Made by a program: the position numbers and the translations under genes. The notes beneath the pieces were generated by a model. That model was not told where the DNA came from. It was given only the letters and a program-made list of their open reading frames with translations, and searched no databases. A stretch of 64,000 nt of DNA from Butyrivibrio fibrisolvens (GTDB taxonomy: Bacteria; Bacillota; Clostridia; Lachnospirales; Lachnospiraceae), in the NCBI RefSeq assembly GCF_037113525.1, contig NZ_CP146963.1, positions 2,046,001 through 2,110,000 of the forward strand. The letters are read 5' to 3'. Within the stretch, counting starts at the first letter, position 1, and each line of letters starts with the position of its first letter. Shown here in pieces: positions 33,181 through 43,798 of this stretch.

Positions 33181-35913
33181 TTGGATACAAAAGTAAGTAC
33201 AACGGGGACAAGTGAAAACTATGCATCAAAGCCTGACATAACCAAAGTTTCGCCTATGATGCAGCACTATCTTAAGACTAAAGAAGAGAATCCGGGCTGC
33301 CTTCTTTTTTACAGACTCGGAGACTTCTATGAGATGTTCTTTGAAGATGCTGAGATTGTCAGCAGAGAACTTGAGCTCACACTTACAGGTAAAGCCTGCG
33401 GCCTTCCTGAGAGAGCTCCAATGTGCGGTATTCCATATCACGCAGTTGATACCTACCTTACAAGACTTGTAAAGAGTGGTTACAAGGTAGCTATCTGCGA
33501 GCAGGTTGAAGATCCCAAACAGGCTAAGGGCATTGTCAAAAGAGACGTAATAAGAGTTGTTACTCCCGGAACCAATATTGATGCCCAGTCTCTTGAAGAG
33601 ACACAGAATAATTACATAATGTGCCTCTTTTACGGAAGCGACATAACAGGTATAGCAATAAGCGACGTATCAACAGGTGACTTTTATCTGACAGAAGCAA
33701 GTAAGCTTCGAAACGTACTTGATGAAATCGCCAAGTACCGCCCGTCAGAGATCATCTGTAACGAAGCCTTTGTTATGAGCGGAGTAGACCTTGAAGATCT
33801 AAAGAGCAGGATGGGTATCTCAATCTATCCTCTTGATGGCAGATATTTTGATGAGGACACTGGCAAAAAAGCTATCATGAACCAGTTCCATGTAAGCTCT
33901 CTTATAGGCCTTGGAATAGACGACTTTAAAGTTGGAACTATTGCAGCCGGAGCTATGATCCAGTACCTTTTGGAGATGGCTAAGTCAGACCTTTCCAACA
34001 TCACTCATATAACACCATATCTTACAAGTAAGTACATGCTCCTTGATACGTCCACAAGACGTAATCTTGAGCTTACAGAGACACTTCGTGATAAGCAGAA
34101 AAGAGGTACGCTTCTCTGGGTCCTTGATAAAACAAAGACCGCAATGGGAGCAAGAATGCTCAGAAGCTTTATTGAGCAGCCTCTTATAGATCTTGAAGAG
34201 ATGAAAGCAAGACAAGATGCTGTTGACGCTCTTTTATGCAGCTCAGTATCCCGTGATGAGATAAGAGAGTACCTTTCACCTGTTTACGATCTTGAAAGGA
34301 TCATGAGCCGCATCAGCTATAAGACAGCTAATCCTCGTGACCTTCTTTCATTCAGGAATTCCATCAAGATGCTTCCTGCAATCCGTATAGCACTTGAGGA
34401 CATGAAAGGAAATAAAGAGCTTGACAGGATCTATTCTGAGATCGACGAACTTAGAGATATATATGATCTTATCGACAGCGCTATCGTTGAAGAGCCTCCT
34501 ATTACTATAAGAGAAGGCGGAATGATCAAAGAAGGCTATAGTGAAGATATAGATCATTTCAGACAGGCACGTTCTAACGGCAAGCAGTGGCTTGCAGAAC
34601 TTGAAGCAAAGGTTAAGGAAGAGACCGGTATCAAGAATCTTCGTATCAAGTACAGCAACGTATTTGGATACGCATTCGAAGTTACTAATTCATTCAAAGA
34701 CCTTGTGCCTGATACTTTTACAAGAAAACAGACTCTTACTAACTGCGAGAGATATACAACACCTGAACTTAAAGAACTTGAGGATACTATCCTTAATGCA
34801 GAAGATAAGCTTAACGGCCTTGAATACGAGGCTTTCTGCGATGTAAGAGATAAGGTCTGCGGACAGATTCAGAGGATTCAGCGTACAGCCAAGGCTATAG
34901 CTTGTCTTGACGTATATGCATCTCTTGCCTTTGTTGCAGAGAGAAACCACTTCGTTAAGCCTGTTCTTTCAGAAAACGGAGCTATCAGGATCAAAGAAGG
35001 AAGACACCCTGTTGTAGAAGCTATGATGGATCGTACAGATCTTTTCATATCAAATGACACCTTCCTTGATAACAAAAAGCACCTGATATCAATTATTACA
35101 GGTCCTAACATGGCCGGTAAGTCAACTTATATGAGACAGACTGCTCTTATCGTTCTTATGGCTCAGATAGGAAGCTTTGTACCTGCTACAAGCGCTGAGA
35201 TCGGCGTTGTAGACAGGATATTTACAAGAGTTGGAGCAAGTGATGACCTTGGAAGCGGCCAGTCTACTTTCATGGTTGAGATGAACGAAGTTGCCAACAT
35301 CCTTCGAAATGCGACAAGTAAGAGTCTCCTTATCCTTGATGAGATAGGACGAGGAACATCCACTTATGACGGCCTTTCTATCGCATGGGCAGTTATAGAG
35401 CATATCGCAAACAGGAAATATCTTGGTGCTAAGACACTTTTTGCAACTCACTACCACGAGCTTACAGAGCTTGAGGGCAAAATAGATTCAGTAAGGAACT
35501 ACTGCATCGCTGTTAAGGAAAAAGGCGATGACATCGTATTCCTTAGAAAGATCATAAAGGGCGGCGCAGATAAGAGCTACGGTATTGAAGTTGCAAGACT
35601 TGCAGGAATCCCTGCAATGGTAACTGACAGAGCCAAGCAGATATGTGCCCAGCTCGTTGACAGCGATATAACTGAGAAAGTTCAGGAGATCGCAGCACTT
35701 ACTGATGATAAGTCATCTAAGAAGTCTTCACCAAGGCACTACGATCAGGTTGATCTTAACCAGATGACCCTGTTCGAAAGTGTAAGTGATGAAGATGTAC
35801 TCAGGGAGCTTGAGGAAATCGACATAACCAACATGACACCGATGGATGCACTTAATACACTTTATAAGCTTCAAAGCGACCTTAAAAATCGTTGGAAAGG
35901 GAATGTAAGCTAA
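33181..35913 (+). CDS. mutS: DNA mismatch repair protein MutS
   Basis: 910 aa, TTG start at 33181 with GCGGAGGAG at 33167-33175. The mismatch-recognition domain shows the Phe-X-Glu wedge as FYEMFFEDAEI (GDFYEMF). The ATPase domain has GPNMAGKSTYMRQ, the DEIGRGTSTYDGLSIAW Walker B/signature and the THYHEL motif. It recognises mispairs and recruits MutL, encoded next. Its size fits MutS1. The tail is acidic. Confidence 0.97.
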   Translation: MDTKVSTTGTSENYASKPDITKVSPMMQHYLKTKEENPGCLLFYRLGDFYEMFFEDAEIVSRELELTLTGKACGLPERAPMCGIPYHAVDTYLTRLVKSGYKVAICEQVEDPKQAKGIVKRDVIRVVTPGTNIDAQSLEETQNNYIMCLFYGSDITGIAISDVSTGDFYLTEASKLRNVLDEIAKYRPSEIICNEAFVMSGVDLEDLKSRMGISIYPLDGRYFDEDTGKKAIMNQFHVSSLIGLGIDDFKVGTIAAGAMIQYLLEMAKSDLSNITHITPYLTSKYMLLDTSTRRNLELTETLRDKQKRGTLLWVLDKTKTAMGARMLRSFIEQPLIDLEEMKARQDAVDALLCSSVSRDEIREYLSPVYDLERIMSRISYKTANPRDLLSFRNSIKMLPAIRIALEDMKGNKELDRIYSEIDELRDIYDLIDSAIVEEPPITIREGGMIKEGYSEDIDHFRQARSNGKQWLAELEAKVKEETGIKNLRIKYSNVFGYAFEVTNSFKDLVPDTFTRKQTLTNCERYTTPELKELEDTILNAEDKLNGLEYEAFCDVRDKVCGQIQRIQRTAKAIACLDVYASLAFVAERNHFVKPVLSENGAIRIKEGRHPVVEAMMDRTDLFISNDTFLDNKKHLISIITGPNMAGKSTYMRQTALIVLMAQIGSFVPATSAEIGVVDRIFTRVGASDDLGSGQSTFMVEMNEVANILRNATSKSLLILDEIGRGTSTYDGLSIAWAVIEHIANRKYLGAKTLFATHYHELTELEGKIDSVRNYCIAVKEKGDDIVFLRKIIKGGADKSYGIEVARLAGIPAMVTDRAKQICAQLVDSDITEKVQEIAALTDDKSSKKSSPRHYDQVDLNQMTLFESVSDEDVLRELEEIDITNMTPMDALNTLYKLQSDLKNRWKGNVS

Positions 35914-36011
35914 GCTACTGTCTGTTTTTTAGAGATGATAGATGAGAACTGATCTTTAGAGGGGTTTGAAAGAGAAGCTTTCGGGGAGTGTAGTATTTAA
36001 AGGAGGGCTAT

Positions 36012-38183
36012 ATGGCGCAGATTCATGTACTTGATAAAAATACAATAGATCAGATAGCTGCTGGAGAAGTCGTAGAAAGACCTTCCAGTGTAGTTAAAGA
36101 GCTCGTTGAAAATGCCATGGATGCTGGTGCCAAGGCCATTACAGTAGAAATACAGGGCGGCGGCATTGATCTTATTAGGATTACCGATAACGGATGCGGC
36201 ATAGAAAGAAGTGAAGTCAAAAAAGCTTTTTTAAGACATGCTACATCTAAGCTTACCAATATCGGAGACCTCTTTACTCTTAGAACTCTGGGATTTAGAG
36301 GTGAAGCTCTGTCCAGTATTTCTGCCATTGCTCAGGTTGAGATCGTTACTAAGACAAGTGACAGCTTAACTGGTACCCGCTATACAGTTAACGGCGGAGA
36401 CGAAGGAGAGCTTGAAGAAGTCGGAGCACCAAATGGTACTACGATCATAGTTCGTAACCTTTTTTATAACACTCCTGCCAGAAAGAAGTTTTTAAAGTCA
36501 GCAAGAACAGAAGGAAGCTATGTGGCTGACCTTATTGAGCATCTCGCAATGGACAATCCTGATGTGTCTTTTCACTTTATAAATAATAAAGATGACCGCT
36601 TCCATACATCAGGTAACGGCGACCTAAAAGAGCTTATTTACAGAATCTACGGACGCGACGTGTCAATGGCACTTGTGCCGATAAAGTGCGAAGCAGACGG
36701 AATACAGCTTGAGGGCTATCTTGGAGAGCCTTCTTTAAACAGATCTAACAGAGGATTTGAGAACTTTTTTGTCAACGGAAGATATATTAAGGACCGCATG
36801 ATATCACTTGCAATAGAAGAGGGATACAAGCAGTATCTTATGCAGCATAAATTTCCCTTCTGCGTGCTTCATATCGTGATGGATCCTGATCTTATTGATG
36901 TTAATGTTCATCCTTCCAAGATGGAGGTTAAGTTCCAGAATCAGCGCACCCTGTTCGAGTTTATCAGGATCAATGTTGAGCAGGTTCTTAAGTCTCACGA
37001 GATGATCCCTGAAGCACTAAGGGATGAGCAGGAAGACCTCAGGGCAGCAGCACTTGCAGCTAAGAAAGAGGCAGAGGAACCAAATAAGCCAATGATTGGC
37101 AGCTTTCATGGTGAATACACAGAAAGCGGCAAGCAGCTTGGTGCTAATATTTTCATGAATGAAAGCACTACTGATAGTGCTACACTTTCATCCAAGAGTA
37201 AGAACCTCGTTACTTTCATAGATGATACTGAAGAAGAAAACTCTTCTTCAGATTCTGAAAAAACCGAAGACACTCGCCAGAGCCATGTTGAGCCTTTCGA
37301 GATGTCCAGATTTGAGAAGCTTCACAAGGAAGATGTAAAGCCTGTTTTCATAAATGATGTGGCCAAGGCTCCTGTCAGAGTAGCTGACAATGATGCAAGT
37401 CCTATATGGTCTACGCACAAAGAGCAGGATCCTGTACAGGCCAAGGCCAATGAGAAGCTTGTTCATAAGATTCTTGGTGATCCTGTTAAAAAGCCTGAAG
37501 ACTATGAATCTCCGATCATAAAGAAAACAGAGACAACCATAGTTGAAAAGCCTGTTCAGATGGAGCTCTTTGACAGTAAGATGCTGACAAAGGAAAACAG
37601 ACGCCAGTATCATATCGTAGGACAGATCTTCGATACCTACTGGATCCTTGAGTTTAAGGATAAGATCTATCTTGTAGACCAGCATGCAGCTCATGAGAAG
37701 GTCAACTTCGAGCGTATGATGGCACGTTTTAAGAATAAGACTATGACCTCGCAGATGGTGAATCCGCCTGTGATCATGACTTTCAGCTCACAGGAAGAAG
37801 AGATGTTCCTTTCTTTCAGAGAGTACTTTGAAAACCTCGGATTCCAGATTGATGAGTTTGGCGGCAAGGAATATGCAATGCGTGCGGTTCCTCAGGACCT
37901 GTTTGGCTGTACTAACGCAAGAGAGATGTTCATGGAGATCCTTGATGAACTCACTCATGAATCAGGCCACAGAGAGCCGCAGGTTATCTATTATAAGATA
38001 GCAAGCATGGCCTGCAAGGCTTCTGTTAAAGGTAATACAAGGATGACAATGGAAGAAATGGAGGAGCTTATAGATGAACTCCTGACGTTGGACAATCCAT
38101 ACAACTGCCCGCACGGAAGACCGACAATCATCTCTATGAGTAAATACGAGATCGAGAAGAGATTTAAGAGAGTAATAGAGTAA
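36012..38183 (+). CDS. mutL: DNA mismatch repair protein MutL (endonuclease type)
   Basis: 723 aa. The GHKL ATPase head has ENAMDAGA, DNGCGI and GFRGEALSSI. A variable ~200-residue linker follows. The C-terminal domain has the endonuclease metal site DQHAAHEKVNFE (DQHAxxExxxxE), MACKASVKGN and CPHGRPT, so this MutL should nick the daughter strand, as in organisms without MutH. RBS AAAGGAGGG is at 35999-36007. It is about 100 bp downstream of mutS. Confidence 0.97.
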   Translation: MAQIHVLDKNTIDQIAAGEVVERPSSVVKELVENAMDAGAKAITVEIQGGGIDLIRITDNGCGIERSEVKKAFLRHATSKLTNIGDLFTLRTLGFRGEALSSISAIAQVEIVTKTSDSLTGTRYTVNGGDEGELEEVGAPNGTTIIVRNLFYNTPARKKFLKSARTEGSYVADLIEHLAMDNPDVSFHFINNKDDRFHTSGNGDLKELIYRIYGRDVSMALVPIKCEADGIQLEGYLGEPSLNRSNRGFENFFVNGRYIKDRMISLAIEEGYKQYLMQHKFPFCVLHIVMDPDLIDVNVHPSKMEVKFQNQRTLFEFIRINVEQVLKSHEMIPEALRDEQEDLRAAALAAKKEAEEPNKPMIGSFHGEYTESGKQLGANIFMNESTTDSATLSSKSKNLVTFIDDTEEENSSSDSEKTEDTRQSHVEPFEMSRFEKLHKEDVKPVFINDVAKAPVRVADNDASPIWSTHKEQDPVQAKANEKLVHKILGDPVKKPEDYESPIIKKTETTIVEKPVQMELFDSKMLTKENRRQYHIVGQIFDTYWILEFKDKIYLVDQHAAHEKVNFERMMARFKNKTMTSQMVNPPVIMTFSSQEEEMFLSFREYFENLGFQIDEFGGKEYAMRAVPQDLFGCTNAREMFMEILDELTHESGHREPQVIYYKIASMACKASVKGNTRMTMEEMEELIDELLTLDNPYNCPHGRPTIISMSKYEIEKRFKRVIE

Positions 38184-38251
38184 AAAAACAATAATACAGT
38201 GTGGTCAGTTTTTTCCGCATCATTATATGGTTGTAAGGTTAGAGAAAATAT

Positions 38252-39175
38252 ATGAATAAACTAATTGTTCTTACCGGCCCTACAGCGGTAGGCAAATCCA
38301 AATTATCAATAGAACTTGCAAAATCCATCGGCGGAGAGATAATCTCCGCTGATTCCATGCAGGTATATAAATACATGGACATAGGCACAGACAAAATAAA
38401 GCCTGAGGAAATGGGCGGTGTACCGCATCACCTGATTGACTTTTTAGAGCCGACTGAGGATTTCAACGTAGTTCTTTTCCAAAAGTATGTAAAAGAAGCT
38501 ATGGAGGGAATCTACCATAGGGGCCATATTCCGATACTAGTGGGCGGCACAGGCTTTTATATTCAGGCGATTCTGTATGACATCGACTTTACGCAGACAG
38601 ATGCTGACATGACCTACAGACACGGCCTTGAGCAGATAGCCCAGGTTAAGGGGCCTGAAGTACTTCATCAGCGCCTTGAACTTGTAGATCCTGAGTCTGC
38701 TGCAGCTATCCCTGCCGGCAATGTAAAAAGAGTCATAAGAGCCCTTGAATACTATGAAAAGACAGGTCACAAGATTTCTGATCATAATAAGGAGCAGCAC
38801 GAAAAGACTTCTCCCTATGACTTCAGGTATTTTGTCCTTACAGACCACAGAGAGATCCTTTACGAAAGAATCGAAAAGCGCGTTGATAAGATGATAGAAG
38901 AGGGCCTTGAAAACGAATGCAAGAAGCTCATGACTATGGGAATCGAGCCGCAAATGACATCAATGCAGGGACTTGGCTACCGCGAGATGATAGGATATTT
39001 AAGCGGAGAATACGACCTTGAACGCGCTATATATCTTATAAAGAGAAACACAAGGCATTTTGCCAAGAGGCAGCTTACCTGGTTTAGAAGAGAGAAGGAC
39101 GTCATCTGGGTTGACAAGTCAGAGTATAATAGAGACGATGCTCAGGTTCTTGAAGCAATCCTTGATAAGATCTGA
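38252..39175 (+). CDS. miaA: tRNA dimethylallyltransferase
   Basis: 307 aa. P-loop GPTAVGKS (8-15), DSMQVYKYMDIGTDK and HLIDFL are the standard MiaA motifs; GGTGFYIQA and RQLTWFRR follow. It transfers dimethylallyl to A37 of tRNA, giving the substrate for MiaB. Its place after mutL is the common arrangement in Firmicutes and Proteobacteria. No hfq follows it here. Confidence 0.95.
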   Translation: MNKLIVLTGPTAVGKSKLSIELAKSIGGEIISADSMQVYKYMDIGTDKIKPEEMGGVPHHLIDFLEPTEDFNVVLFQKYVKEAMEGIYHRGHIPILVGGTGFYIQAILYDIDFTQTDADMTYRHGLEQIAQVKGPEVLHQRLELVDPESAAAIPAGNVKRVIRALEYYEKTGHKISDHNKEQHEKTSPYDFRYFVLTDHREILYERIEKRVDKMIEEGLENECKKLMTMGIEPQMTSMQGLGYREMIGYLSGEYDLERAIYLIKRNTRHFAKRQLTWFRREKDVIWVDKSEYNRDDAQVLEAILDKI

Positions 39176-39209
39176 GTTCTTTTTGAAAAGTTAAGAAACG
39201 GAGATTTAT

Positions 39210-40514
39210 ATGGTAGATTTTTGCAGAGAGGAAATGTACGCTCAGCTTGGCATTTCCAAAGAAGTATATGAATATGGCGAAGCTATTGAGAATGGTCTCA
39301 AGGAACGCTTTGCAAAAATAGATGAAGTTGCTGAATACAACCAGCTCAAAGTAGTTAAAGCAATGCAGGATGCCAAGGTTCAGGAAGCATGCCTTCTTGG
39401 AACTACTGGTTATGGCTACAACGATCTGGGAAGAGATACACTTGAAGACGTTTATGCTCATATTTTCCACACAGAGGATGCGCTTGTTCGTCCTCAGATA
39501 ACTTGCGGAACTCATGCACTGGCCCTTGCTCTTATGAGTAACCTTCGCCCTGGTGATGAGCTTATGTCCCCTGTTGGTAAGCCTTATGACACACTTGAAG
39601 AAGTCATTGGAATAAGACCTTCCAAGGGGTCACTTGCAGAATACGGAGTAACATACAAGCAGGTAGATCTTAAAGCTGACGGCGGCTTTGATTTTGATGG
39701 AATAAAGGCAGCTATCTCAGAAAAGACTAAGCTTGTTACGATCCAGAGATCTAAAGGATATCAGACAAGACCTACTCTTTCTGTTGAGAGAATAGGAGAA
39801 CTTATCTCTTTTATCAAAGGGATAAAGCCAGATATTATCTGCATGGTAGATAACTGCTACGGCGAATTCGTAGAAACCATCGAGCCTTCAGACGTAGGAG
39901 CTGACATGGTAGTCGGATCACTTATCAAAAATCCCGGCGGCGGCCTTGCACCTATCGGCGGATATATTGCCGGCAAAAAAGAATGCGTTGAAAATGCTGC
40001 ATACAGACTTACAAGCCCCGGACTTGGTAAGGAAGTTGGAGCTTCTCTTGGCATACTTACTCAGTTCTATCAGGGTCTTTTCATGTCCCCTACAGTAACT
40101 GCAAGTGCTTTAAAGGGAGCTATATTTGCAGCTAACCTTTATGAGAGATTTGGATTTGGCGTTCTTCCTAACGGATCAGAAGACCGTTTCGATATCATAC
40201 AGTCTATTACATTCGGTAAGCCAGAGGGCGTTATCGCTTTCTGTGAAGGCGTACAGAGCGCAGCACCTGTTGACAGCTTTGTAACACCTGAGCCTTGGGA
40301 TATGCCCGGATATGACAGCCAGGTAATTATGGCAGCAGGAGCTTTTGTATCAGGTTCTTCCATAGAGCTTTCTGCAGACGGACCTATCGCACCTCCATAT
40401 GCAGTATACTTCCAGGGAGGACTTACATATCCTCATGCAAGATTCGGAATCCTTAAGACTGTACAGTACATGCTGGATAAGGGCCTTATAACCAAAGATC
40501 AGCTTAAGATCTAA
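39210..40514 (+). CDS. PLP-dependent methionine gamma-lyase-like / aluminium-resistance family protein (YnbB-like)
   Basis: 434 aa, fold-type I PLP enzyme of the Met_gamma_lyase (YnbB) family. The cofactor Lys is in GSLIKNPGGGLAPIGGYI; CGTHALALALMSNLRPGDE and PTVTASALKGAIFAANLY are also family-typical. The biochemical role is poorly defined; a carbon-sulphur lyase activity is inferred from homology. It is placed directly after miaA, as in many Firmicutes. RBS CGGAG is at 39199-39203. Confidence 0.85.
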   Translation: MVDFCREEMYAQLGISKEVYEYGEAIENGLKERFAKIDEVAEYNQLKVVKAMQDAKVQEACLLGTTGYGYNDLGRDTLEDVYAHIFHTEDALVRPQITCGTHALALALMSNLRPGDELMSPVGKPYDTLEEVIGIRPSKGSLAEYGVTYKQVDLKADGGFDFDGIKAAISEKTKLVTIQRSKGYQTRPTLSVERIGELISFIKGIKPDIICMVDNCYGEFVETIEPSDVGADMVVGSLIKNPGGGLAPIGGYIAGKKECVENAAYRLTSPGLGKEVGASLGILTQFYQGLFMSPTVTASALKGAIFAANLYERFGFGVLPNGSEDRFDIIQSITFGKPEGVIAFCEGVQSAAPVDSFVTPEPWDMPGYDSQVIMAAGAFVSGSSIELSADGPIAPPYAVYFQGGLTYPHARFGILKTVQYMLDKGLITKDQLKI

Positions 40515-40651
40515 AAAGCACTGTAATAGCCTTGGGTTGAACAGCACAAGGAATTTAATCTTTTGATAAGGGTATACATCAAAAATATTTTGTAGTAAAA
40601 TTATTATGCTTTCATCTGCCCGGAGAGGCTTATTTGCTTGCAGGAGAAAGC

Positions 40652-41383
40652 ATGAATAAAACGAGCAGGTCCCTAAGCCTGAAACTTCGTGATGGTATTA
40701 CCATCAAAGACGACCTTCCATTTGAGAAATTCCTTAAATATGGTCCACATAGTCTGTCTGATTCGGAACTCCTTGCAATCATCATAAGATGCGGTACCAA
40801 AGACCATGATCCCATCGAGATTGGTCAGGAGATCCTTAAAAGATGCAGAAACTATGAGGCAGGAATTGGCGGGCTCTATCAGTTATCAGTAGATGAGCTT
40901 ATGCAGATAGATGGTCTTGGACAGGTCAAAGCAGTGCAGATCAAATGCATCGCGGAACTGTCACTTAGGTTAAGTCGTAGCGCAAAGAGCGATGAAGTAA
41001 CTTTTCACAGTTCTGAAGAGATCGCCAGGTACTATATGGAACAGCTACGACATAAAGATCAGGAACATGTGATACTTATTGCACTTGATGCAAGAATGCG
41101 CCTTATATGTGATAAGACGCTGTACATAGGAACAGTATCGTCCTGTAATATAAGCGCCAGAGATATATTCAGACAGGCACTTATGACAGGGGCAGCGCAG
41201 ATAGCGCTCCTTCACAATCATCCAAGCGGAAATGCACTTCCTTCAGAAGCTGACATTGATATGACCAAAAGGATTTGGAAGCTTGGACGCATCATGGAAA
41301 TACCTGTTTATGATCACATCATAATCGGCGACAGGCAGTATTCCAGTTTAAATGAGTTTTTAGAAAACGATCAGTACAATTGA
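40652..41383 (+). CDS. radC: RadC/JAB-domain DNA repair family protein
   Basis: 243 aa from ATG 40652 (AGGAG at 40642-40646), not the in-frame TTG 40634. An N-terminal helix-hairpin-helix region (LSVDELMQIDGLGQVKAVQIKC) precedes the JAMM metalloprotease-like motif HNHPSGNALPSEADID. Despite the name its role in DNA repair is doubtful. It sits directly before mreB, as in many bacteria. Confidence 0.92.
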   Translation: MNKTSRSLSLKLRDGITIKDDLPFEKFLKYGPHSLSDSELLAIIIRCGTKDHDPIEIGQEILKRCRNYEAGIGGLYQLSVDELMQIDGLGQVKAVQIKCIAELSLRLSRSAKSDEVTFHSSEEIARYYMEQLRHKDQEHVILIALDARMRLICDKTLYIGTVSSCNISARDIFRQALMTGAAQIALLHNHPSGNALPSEADIDMTKRIWKLGRIMEIPVYDHIIIGDRQYSSLNEFLENDQYN

Positions 41384-41400
41384 CTTTCAGGAGGTCCACA

Positions 41401-42396
41401 TTGAATAACGCTTTCGGTATCGATCTTGGTACAAGCACTATCAAGATCTATAACAAATCAACAGATTCTACTCTTGTTCAGAAGAACATGATCGCTATTC
41501 AGAACAAGACAACAGTTCTTGCTTACGGTGATGAAGCCTATGATATGTATGAGAAGGCTCCTAGCAATATTAAGGTAACATATCCTCTTAATAACGGCGT
41601 TATAGCTGATATCAAGAATATGGAAATGCTTGTAAAGCTCTTCGTTACAGATGATATGAAGGGCGGTTCAAAGCCTGCAGATTACTATATTGCTATTCCT
41701 TATGATATTACAGAAGTAGAGAAGAGAGCTTTCATCGATCTTATCAGAGACAGTAACGTTAAGTCCAAAAAGGTTAACGTAGTTTATAAAGCTATCGCAG
41801 ACGGACTCGGAATGGATGTTGATGTTAAGAACTCCAACGGTGTTCTTGTAGTTAACGTAGGTTACGATACAACAGAGATCTCAGTTCTTTCACTTGGTGG
41901 TATCGTACTTAGTAAGCTTATCAAGGTGGGCGGACGTAAGTTTGATGAATCGATCAGAAGCGCTATTCGTAAGGAATACAGCCTTATCATTGGTTCCAAG
42001 ACAGCTGAGAACGTTAAGATCGATCTTCGTGATCTTGAAAAAGAAGGAAAGCCGGCAATCGTATATGGAAGAGATATCGTAACAGGTCTTCCTATCGAGC
42101 GTGAGATTCCTACTGATATTGTTAATAATGCACTTGTTGAGAACTTTGATACTATCCTCGACAACGTAAGAGCAACTCTTGAGAGAACTCCTCCGGAACT
42201 TGCAGCTGACATTTATAAGCATGGTCTTTATCTTACAGGCGGAGCTTCACAGGTTTGCCACCTCGCACAGAGAATCAGTAATGGCTGTGGTCTTAATGTT
42301 AATATTTCCGAAGAGCCGGTTGAATCCGTAACTCTTGGACTTTCAAAAATAATCAAGGATGATCAGTACAAATCACTTGCTACGCTGAAGGAATGA
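41401..42396 (+). CDS. mreB: Rod shape-determining protein MreB
   Basis: 331 aa with TTG start at 41401, supported by TCAGGAGGTCC at 41387-41397; an ATG-like start at 41380 would overlap the radC stop and skip this site. The actin-family phosphate 1 motif is FGIDLGTSTIKI, and phosphate 2 and adenosine motifs appear as NVGYDTTEISVLSLGG and YLTGGAS. It polymerises under the membrane and guides the elongation complex encoded downstream (mreC, mreD, PBP2, rodA). Confidence 0.95.
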   Translation: MNNAFGIDLGTSTIKIYNKSTDSTLVQKNMIAIQNKTTVLAYGDEAYDMYEKAPSNIKVTYPLNNGVIADIKNMEMLVKLFVTDDMKGGSKPADYYIAIPYDITEVEKRAFIDLIRDSNVKSKKVNVVYKAIADGLGMDVDVKNSNGVLVVNVGYDTTEISVLSLGGIVLSKLIKVGGRKFDESIRSAIRKEYSLIIGSKTAENVKIDLRDLEKEGKPAIVYGRDIVTGLPIEREIPTDIVNNALVENFDTILDNVRATLERTPPELAADIYKHGLYLTGGASQVCHLAQRISNGCGLNVNISEEPVESVTLGLSKIIKDDQYKSLATLKE

Positions 42397-42400
42397 GTAA

Positions 42401-43276
42401 ATGAGTCCTGTGATAAAAAGAGGAGGAGATAAGTTTACCATCCCCGGTAAGTATCTCCTCTTTATTTTAACAATAGTGGCTGTCGCGCTGATGGTCATAA
42501 CACTTACAACAAGTCTTTTCTCCGGAATTGCCAATACGATTGCCGGATTTGTTGTGGTGCCATTTCAAAGGGGAATAACAACAGCTGGTACCTGGCTCAT
42601 AGGTGAAGCAGACAGACTTACTACTATAGAGCAGCTTCAGGAAGAAAATAAAGAATTACAGGCGCGAGTAGATCAGCTTACAGAGGAAAATATGCAGCTT
42701 ACTCAGGACAGGTATGAACTTAATACCTTGAGAGAGCTTTATGAACTTGACGCACAGTATGAGTCATATGAAAAGGTTGGTGCTCATGTAATAGCCAAGG
42801 ATTCCGGTAACTGGTTCTACAGTTTCGTTATAGACAAAGGAACTGATGACGGCCTTGCAGTTGATATGAATATCATAGCAGGAGGCGGTCTTGTAGGAAG
42901 AATAACATCTATAGGACCTGACTGGGCTAAGGTTACTACAATAATTGCAGATAATTTCTCTGTAAGTGGAATGGTTCTTTCTACTTCAGATAATCTGATC
43001 GTAACCGGTAATCTTGAAGCTTATGAAAAAGGTGTTATTACTTTTTCAAAACTTCAGGATAGCGCAGATGTTGTTGTGATCGGAGATAAAGTTGTTACAT
43101 CCAATATTTCTGATAAGTATCTTCCTGAAATACTTATTGGATATATCACAACTATAGAATCTGATTCCAATAATCTTACAAAGTCCGGTACTCTTACACC
43201 TGCTGTTGATTTTGAACATCTTGATGAAGTGCTTGTAATAACAACTCTTAAACAGACAGTCGAAGATGATAAATAA
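42401..43276 (+). CDS. mreC: Rod shape-determining protein MreC
   Basis: 291 aa. One membrane segment (~18-40) is followed by a coiled coil (IEQLQEENKELQARVDQLTEEN in part) and the beta-barrel domain (ARVIAKDSGNW-like AHVIAKDSGNWFYSF, GGGLVGRITSIG). It links MreB and the periplasmic synthases. It begins 4 bp after mreB. Confidence 0.94.
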   Translation: MSPVIKRGGDKFTIPGKYLLFILTIVAVALMVITLTTSLFSGIANTIAGFVVVPFQRGITTAGTWLIGEADRLTTIEQLQEENKELQARVDQLTEENMQLTQDRYELNTLRELYELDAQYESYEKVGAHVIAKDSGNWFYSFVIDKGTDDGLAVDMNIIAGGGLVGRITSIGPDWAKVTTIIADNFSVSGMVLSTSDNLIVTGNLEAYEKGVITFSKLQDSADVVVIGDKVVTSNISDKYLPEILIGYITTIESDSNNLTKSGTLTPAVDFEHLDEVLVITTLKQTVEDDK

Positions 43277-43279
43277 TAT

Positions 43280-43798
43280 ATGCGTAAATTTCTTGTAACT
43301 CTAATTATGATAATTGCATGCTTTGTTTTGCAGACTGCATTTTTCAGATATTTTGCATTTGGCGGAACAGTCCCGAACTGTCTCATGATCATTACCTGTT
43401 CAAGCGGTATCATGAGAGGGGAGAAGCATGGCCTTCTGGCCGGTTTTATAGCCGGTCTTTTAGTTGACATATTCTTTGGCGATTTTATTGGTATATATGC
43501 ACTTTTATACATGTATGCCGGATTCTTTGCCGGTATGTTTCATAAAATCTTTTTCCCGGAAAATATTATATTGCCCCTTTCTCTTATAATAGGTGGGGAC
43601 TTCTTATACCAGTTTTTGTGCTATGTTCTCATGTTCCTTCTTCGTGCGAAGTTCGACATCAGTTACTATATGACCCATCAGATACTTCCGGAGGTTGTAT
43701 ATACTGCGATCATAGCTCTTTTTCTGTATCCGGTAATATTAAAGATCAATACTAAACTAGATGATATTATTCAAAGGAGCGCAACTAAGTTTGTTTGA
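43280..43798 (+). CDS. mreD: Rod shape-determining protein MreD
   Basis: 172 aa with five or six membrane segments. It has typical MreD composition and length, and begins 3 bp after mreC. It overlaps the PBP2 start by 8 bp. Confidence 0.9.
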   Translation: MRKFLVTLIMIIACFVLQTAFFRYFAFGGTVPNCLMIITCSSGIMRGEKHGLLAGFIAGLLVDIFFGDFIGIYALLYMYAGFFAGMFHKIFFPENIILPLSLIIGGDFLYQFLCYVLMFLLRAKFDISYYMTHQILPEVVYTAIIALFLYPVILKINTKLDDIIQRSATKFV